A DNA stretch of 64,000 nucleotides from Peptococcaceae bacterium BRH_c4a (GTDB lineage Bacteria; Bacillota; Desulfotomaculia; Desulfotomaculales; Desulfocucumaceae). Below are positions 59,802-64,000 of this stretch, one piece after another. The DNA is taken from the NCBI GenBank assembly GCA_000961585.1, contig LADN01000054.1, positions 20,689-84,688 on the forward strand, written 5' to 3'. The translations under genes were made by a program, and so were the position numbers. The number at the start of each line of letters is the position of its first letter. Within the stretch, counting starts at the first letter, position 1. Below the pieces are notes generated by a model that was given only the letters and a program-made list of their open reading frames with translations, was not told where the DNA came from and searched no databases.

Positions 59802-62063
59802 CTATTGTTTCAAAAGCCTCACCAGGAATGTGGCGGCCTCTCCCCGGGTAACCGCCCTTTCCGGATTGAAATTGCCGCTTTCCTGATCAATAAGCCCCAT
59901 GGCCAGGGCCGAGGCCGCATAGCCCCTGTATTCCACCGGGATGGAGCCGGCGTCGGCAATCTCAAGCTTGAAAATACGGGGAATCCCGGCCAGTTTGCCC
60001 CAACCTCCGGCGTTTATGCCCAGCCGTGACAGCTGCAGCCTGCTCAGGCTGCCCTCGGGATCGACAGTCATACCTCCGTCCAGCATACCCCTGGCCCTGG
60101 CTTTTTCAAAAACAGGCTTATACCAGGGGTCTTTTCCACTCTCGGTGATCGGCATGAAATCCTGCCGGCTGTATGCCTTAACCAGCATGGCCAGAACCTC
60201 GGCCCCGGTGGCAGGGTCATCGGGACGGAACAGGCCCCCGTTACCCAAAACTATTCCTTCTCCCGCCAGCAGGCGGATATCATCTTCAGCCGGGTGCCCC
60301 GATATGTCGGTGAAGTGTCCGTTATCCTTTTTGACCACGGGTTTCCCATGGTAATCGATTTCCTGACCGTTTATGGCGTCCAGCATCACCCCGATACCCT
60401 CCCTGGGCCTGTAGATAAGGTAGTAATCGGACTCCCTCCGGCCCTCCAGGCGCTGGTGGCCCCTGCCGTATTCCAGAACCAGGGGGTGGCCGGCCAGGAA
60501 TTTTTCATTGGCCGAAACTGTATCAATCACTCCTTGAACCGAAGGAAATCCAGCCTCCAGCCAGGTTACCTGATAAGAGGTTACCTCCCCGGTGGTGGTG
60601 TCAACCCTTAACCTGAAGCCATTTTCCGGGTACACAACCCCGTTCACCATGCGGGCGTAAACTAGATTGTACGCACCGGGAACGTATTTGCCCGTTTTCA
60701 CCCAGGGGCCCATTTCAGGTTCCCACTGCCTGAAGATCACCTGGCCAAATTTGCCCGGCTGCAGTTTTTTAATCAGATCTTCCGCCGTTTTTTGGGCCTG
60801 CTCGGCGCTGACCCTGACCTGGGGCTCTTTATAGATATCCTCCGGATTAAACCTCTGGTCCTTGCTGAAGGAAACCAGACCCCCGGATCGAGCGTCCAGC
60901 GAAACCCTGATCCATTTTTTCTTTTCAGAGTCGGCAAACTGTATGTTCCAAACCCTGCTGCCCGGAACCCCATAGTAGCGCTCCAAATTTCTGCCGCCCA
61001 CGGTGTAGCCCTTGGGCACCTCCAGCTCTTTGGCGGCAATTTCCTGAGCCCTGTCCGCACTGATCAGATCTACGGTTTCTTTTACCGCCTTATTTTCGGC
61101 AGGGGTCAGAGAGCTCCCGGCCTCCATTTTGGCTTTATTCATGGATTGCTCACCACGTCCTCCATATCCCATTTCGTCAAAGTAGAAATCCAAAACTTTG
61201 CTGTCAACCACTTCACCGGTAAGGGCGTTTAAGAAAAAGCGGCCCGGGGGCTTCAGACGGTACACAGGCTTCAATTCCCCCGTAGTGTCGGCGTCTGGCT
61301 GGCCGGTCATATAATAGGTCAGTTCAAAGCCCGATCTTTCCAGAAATATTTTTTTAGCCTGATCAATGCTTATTTTGCCACCGGGGGAAGGGAGTTTTGC
61401 ATCGTTGATCCAGTTGCAGCTATACCTGATCAGCTCTCCGGTTTCGGCGTTGATGCCGGCGTTTATTCCCTGTCCGGATACCGGAATCCCTCCGGAGGTC
61501 CTGCGGAAATAGAAATCATAAACAGTGGGATAATCCCGCTCTTTCAGCACCGACACAGGGGGCCATTCCTCCCTAGGCGCCAGGATGGTGCTGGAAAATT
61601 TATCCGGCTGCAGCCTGGCGGCCTCTTCCCGGGCAATTTTCAGGGACTGCTCCCGGCTGTATCGGGGCATCCCCTTGTAATGGGATGGAGTCACAGACTT
61701 GTAATAGTTTACATTTTCCACCTCTCCTGTGCTGGCGTTAATGTTAATATGCATGCTGGCCTCAGGGGTTTCGGAACTGTACCAGCGCAGGTTCCACTGT
61801 CCTTTTCCGTTGTACTCATTGTAATCGGAACTGAATTTTTCCAGTTGGGCCGGTACGGGCACCTTATCCCTGGCTATGTTTATGGCCTTCTCCAGAGACA
61901 CCGCCACACTATCGGGAACAGAAGCCCCTTTCAGGTCCGCACCCGACGCCGCCCCTCCTTCTTTGATCGCCTGATCCTCTCCGGCCAGTGACGGCAGAGG
62001 CGATCCCGCCAGGACCGCCGCCAGAAGACAGGCGGCAAGCCCAACTCCGGCTGACTTTAACAT
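59802..62063 (-). CDS. Secreted YcdB/YcdC-repeat protein with S-layer homology domains
   Basis: A 753-residue exported protein. Residues 1-27 are a signal peptide (VGLAACLLAAVLAGSPLPSLA). The central 500 residues contain repeated PepSY/YcdB-like units, each with a helix of the type SLKIAREEAARLQPDKF, or QAKKIFLERSGFEL, followed by beta strands and a TGEV turn (NASTGEVENVNYY, NALTGEVVDSKVL, DTTTGEVTSYQVT). The last ~170 residues are SLH domains (FTDISGHPAEDDIRLLAGEG, then GLIDQESGNFNPERAVTRGE), which attach to secondary cell-wall polymer. It is probably a surface protein in a Gram-positive S-layer; ligand unknown. Confidence 0.87.
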   Translation of the reverse strand: MLKSAGVGLAACLLAAVLAGSPLPSLAGEDQAIKEGGAASGADLKGASVPDSVAVSLEKAINIARDKVPVPAQLEKFSSDYNEYNGKGQWNLRWYSSETPEASMHININASTGEVENVNYYKSVTPSHYKGMPRYSREQSLKIAREEAARLQPDKFSSTILAPREEWPPVSVLKERDYPTVYDFYFRRTSGGIPVSGQGINAGINAETGELIRYSCNWINDAKLPSPGGKISIDQAKKIFLERSGFELTYYMTGQPDADTTGELKPVYRLKPPGRFFLNALTGEVVDSKVLDFYFDEMGYGGRGEQSMNKAKMEAGSSLTPAENKAVKETVDLISADRAQEIAAKELEVPKGYTVGGRNLERYYGVPGSRVWNIQFADSEKKKWIRVSLDARSGGLVSFSKDQRFNPEDIYKEPQVRVSAEQAQKTAEDLIKKLQPGKFGQVIFRQWEPEMGPWVKTGKYVPGAYNLVYARMVNGVVYPENGFRLRVDTTTGEVTSYQVTWLEAGFPSVQGVIDTVSANEKFLAGHPLVLEYGRGHQRLEGRRESDYYLIYRPREGIGVMLDAINGQEIDYHGKPVVKKDNGHFTDISGHPAEDDIRLLAGEGIVLGNGGLFRPDDPATGAEVLAMLVKAYSRQDFMPITESGKDPWYKPVFEKARARGMLDGGMTVDPEGSLSRLQLSRLGINAGGWGKLAGIPRIFKLEIADAGSIPVEYRGYAASALAMGLIDQESGNFNPERAVTRGEAATFLVRLLKQ

Positions 62064-62263
62064 GGTAAAACCTCCCGCATCGAATTCTCTCTGACATAAA
62101 AGACGAAGCCGCTGATAAAATGTTCCGCTGTCTGCAAATTATTTCAGGCATTTCCAGGGCCATTAAAAATTACTTGACAGCTTAATAAATACCGGATGCT
62201 ATATTTATTTCCAGGCTGTATAATGAAACAGTGGCGGAAAATGACACCGGGGAGGTGTACAAG

Positions 62264-63448
62264 TTGTTCTGCAAGGACTGTTTTTATTTCAACGGTTGTC
62301 CAATGATGAGAAAAATTCTACTGCCCTTTTGCATGATCATTATTTTCTTTACCGGATGCTCCAAACAGGATAACGGCAGCGCATCCCAGCCAGTGGCGCA
62401 CAGGGAACCCCGGAAGATCCGTATTGCCATGGTTGGTGATTTTCTTATACACTCTCCGGTATATGAAGCCGTACATGATCCCCGCACAGGCAGTTATAAC
62501 TTTAAGGGTATTTTCAAAGAGACTGAAAAATATCTTTCCAGTCCGGATTTTACCGTGGCCAATCTGGAAACCCGTCTGGCCGGGGCGGAAAAAGGATACT
62601 GCGGATACCCCCTTTTCAACAGCCCGGAGGAATTGGCCCGGGACATGAAGGATTTGGGCATTGACCTGGTAGCCACGGCCAACAATCACAGCATGGACAT
62701 GGGTAAGGACGGGGTGATCAATACCCTTGATGCCCTGGACAGGGCCGGACTCTACCATGTGGGTACGCACCGCACCGCCCCGGAGAAAGACAAAACGGCT
62801 ATTTTTGATGTAGGGGGAGTACGGGTGGGGTTTATTAACTATGCCCAGGACACCAACGGAATAACCGTGCCTTCCGGACATGATTACCTGGTTAACCTTA
62901 TTACAAGGGATTCAATGAAAAGAGATATTGAGAGGCTGAAAGAAAAAGGATCGGATCTGATTATAGCATACATACATTTTGGCACCGAGTACCAGAGGCA
63001 GCCCAATGAATTCCAGCGCACCCTGACCGGGGAACTGTTCCAGTTCGGGGCCGATGTGGTGGCGGGGTCCCACCCCCACGTTGTGCAGCCCATGGAATGG
63101 AGTATAATAACCAGAGCCGGAAAGGAAAAAAGAGTCCTGGCGGCCTACTCTCTGGGTAACTTTATTTCAAACCAGCAGTGGAGGTACTCTGACTGCGGAA
63201 TAATACTGAACCTGGATATTATTAAAAACCCCGATGGAGGCGCCGCAGTGGACTCGGCCAGCTATGTGCCGGTGTGGGTGCACCGGTACACCAACGGCTT
63301 GTACAGATACCGGTTGCTGCCGGTAGAAAAGGCCATGGCCGACCATGAAAACAAAAGGGACCCTATGCTCACGGAATCTCATTACCGGCGTTTGACCGAA
63401 GCTTGGCGGGATACAACCCAACTGATGGAAGGATTCAACCCCCGGTAA
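62264..63448 (+). CDS. CapA-family metallophosphatase-like lipoprotein
   Basis: A 394-residue protein of the PGA_cap/CapA family, related to poly-gamma-glutamate capsule proteins. Core motifs are RIAMVGDFLIHSP, FTVANLETRLAG, DLVATANNHSMDMGKDG, YIHFGTEYQRQP and VAGSHPHVVQPME, the layout of a metallophosphatase fold. A lipobox (IIIFFTGCSKQ) follows a hydrophobic stretch, so it is lipid-anchored outside the membrane. TTG 62264 is preceded by GGGGAGG at eight bases and would give the n-region FCKDCFYFNGCP; an internal ATG at 62303 gives a standard signal peptide but lacks a site. capB/capC are absent, so capsule synthesis is not implied. Confidence 0.88.
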   Translation: MFCKDCFYFNGCPMMRKILLPFCMIIIFFTGCSKQDNGSASQPVAHREPRKIRIAMVGDFLIHSPVYEAVHDPRTGSYNFKGIFKETEKYLSSPDFTVANLETRLAGAEKGYCGYPLFNSPEELARDMKDLGIDLVATANNHSMDMGKDGVINTLDALDRAGLYHVGTHRTAPEKDKTAIFDVGGVRVGFINYAQDTNGITVPSGHDYLVNLITRDSMKRDIERLKEKGSDLIIAYIHFGTEYQRQPNEFQRTLTGELFQFGADVVAGSHPHVVQPMEWSIITRAGKEKRVLAAYSLGNFISNQQWRYSDCGIILNLDIIKNPDGGAAVDSASYVPVWVHRYTNGLYRYRLLPVEKAMADHENKRDPMLTESHYRRLTEAWRDTTQLMEGFNPR

Positions 63449-63449
63449 C

Positions 63450-63510
63450 AGCTATAAGCGGTAAGCTTTTTTTGCCACAGAGATCATAGAGAACACAGAG
63501 ATTAAAAAAC
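63450..63510 (+). repeat. Dispersed short repeat (copy B)
   Basis: AGCTATAAGCGGTAAGC, a T-run, then GCCACAGAGATCATAGAGAA and CACAGAGATTAAAAA. It matches the inverted copy at 8041-8094 apart from a short internal addition. Confidence 0.6.
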
Positions 63511-63580
63511 TATAATCTGCCAGTTCATATTTCTGTCAGCGGAACCGATGACTATAAATGCGGGCTGTAGCTATTCTAGC

Positions 63581-63694
63581 TCCTGGCTTCCGCCGTCTAA
63601 GCATCGGGGACATTCCTCTGACCCCCGGAGGCAGTCCCACTGGAGAGGTGTGTTCCCTTTCCTTAGACGGCACCGCCCGTCAGGGCGTTTTTTT
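63581..63694 (+). repeat. 3' end of a structured repeat with a loop insertion
   Basis: TTCCGCCGTCTA and TAGACGGCA frame about 65 bases containing GCATCGGGGACATTCCTCTG, absent from copies 1 and 2, where the arms are separated by only a few bases. Then ACCGCCCGTCAGGGCG and a T-run follow, as at the right end of copy 2. A related partial copy lies at 13794-13868. Confidence 0.6.
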
Positions 63695-63697
63695 ATC

Positions 63698-63882
63698 GTT
63701 AAGGAAAGTATATGCCATATTAAAGTATTAAAGCGCTAAATCGTCAAAGCATTTTTATGTAGCCCAGAGTTTTTCTGGGGTCGCTCCGAGGTCACTCTGT
63801 GGCCGGTGGAGGGGTTTTAGTCCGATCTACTTATCCTCCGGCTGAACTGGCTCTAAGCTCGTCGCCTAACGGACTGCCGACC
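63698..63882 (+). repeat. Structured mobile repeat, copy 3 (5' half)
   Basis: Begins GTTAAGGAAAGTATATGCCA and follows copies 1 and 2 through the 5' hairpin arm up to CGGACTGCCGACC, then stops. The 3' arm is missing; the sequence continues as a different palindromic repeat. It lies directly behind another family 3' end, so copies can sit in tandem. Confidence 0.75.
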
Positions 63883-63995
63883 ATTTTGGAGGTTGGAGGC
63901 CAGAGGTTAGAGGTTAGAAAACTTGTAGGAAACGACCTCGAAGCCATTCCCATCTTAATCCAATTTCCAACTTCCAACATCTAACCTCCAAATTA
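63883..63995. repeat. Palindromic phrase-repeat unit
   Basis: The left end TTTTGGAGGTTGGAGGCCAG continues AGGTTAGAGGTTAG, and the right end reads CCAACTTCCAACATCTAACC then TCCAAA, an imperfect inverted match of the left end. It interrupts structured repeat copy 3 at its hairpin apex. Confidence 0.6.
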
Positions 63996-64000
63996 GCCGG

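Larger units (their letters stand above)
63449..64000. other. Repeat-only end region
   Basis: No gene is supported in the last 550 bases. In order: a dispersed repeat (63450-63510), a repeat 3'-end piece with an internal insertion (63581-63694), the first half of structured repeat copy 3 (63698-63882), and another palindromic phrase-repeat unit (63883-63995). Confidence 0.7.

Overview
The window reads as a chromosomal segment of an anaerobic, spore-former-lineage Gram-positive bacterium, most likely a Clostridia member related to Peptococcaceae / Desulfotomaculum. The clues are AGGAGG ribosome binding sites with many TTG/GTG starts, a leuS T-box leader, the ylxM-ffh-rpsP-KH-ylqD-rimM-trmD-rplS-lepB-ylqF order typical of Firmicutes, an 11-gene nuo operon without nuoEFG, ferredoxin-dependent 2-oxoacid oxidation, and an S-layer-anchored YcdB-repeat protein. 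The taxonomic placement is inference; there is no rRNA in the window.

Layout. (1) 1-6822: right part of a mobile element. It holds a decayed RecD2-like helicase, small phage-like genes, a divergent repressor pair with palindromic operators, and a large serine recombinase whose 3' end runs into the 3' half of comM. The comM core sequence at this junction recurs about 1 kb downstream. (2) 7272-22100: accessory DNA mixed with core genes (MBL hydrolase, PilZ protein, ilvC, recQ, a C_GCAxxG_C_C protein, a MoxR/VWA pair, an AbrB/PIN toxin-antitoxin). It ends in a wrecked defence island: phospholipase-D/helicase fragment, TIR fragment, type III mod and res genes with internal deletions, and an intact rhuM. 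A structured mobile repeat sits inside res. (3) 22120-31914, minus strand: nuoABCDHIJKLMN. (4) 32078-45857, minus strand: rnhB, then a catabolic cluster of IclR regulator, korA-korB-korD-korC, sucC-sucD, a TAXI-TRAP transporter, an Ldh2-family dehydrogenase and a LarA-like racemase, plus an AbrB-type permease. (5) 45945-52473, minus strand: translation/secretion housekeeping run. (6) 52575-57131, minus strand: leuS with its T-box leader, rsfS, an RRM protein and nadD. (7) 57407-63448: ilvE, zinc-ribbon protein, coiled-coil protein, YcdB/SLH surface protein, CapA-like lipoprotein. (8) 63449-64000: repeats.

How the genes may work together (inference): the TAXI-TRAP system would import a 2-hydroxy- or 2-oxoacid, the LarA-like protein would racemise it, the Ldh2-family enzyme would oxidise it to the 2-oxoacid, KorABCD would convert that to acyl-CoA plus reduced ferredoxin, and SucCD would harvest ATP. 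The NuoEFG-less complex I could then take electrons from ferredoxin and pump ions.

Two observations stand out. First, a complete tRNA-Ala(GGC) gene lies inside the leuS T-box leader, between the two arms of a 7-bp stem that looks like Stem III. Second, a roughly 400-440 bp non-coding repeat family is present in several copies. It has target-site-duplication-like flanks, a long hairpin with two-sided compensatory base changes between copies, and a terminator-like 3' end; removing it from res restores the reading frame exactly.
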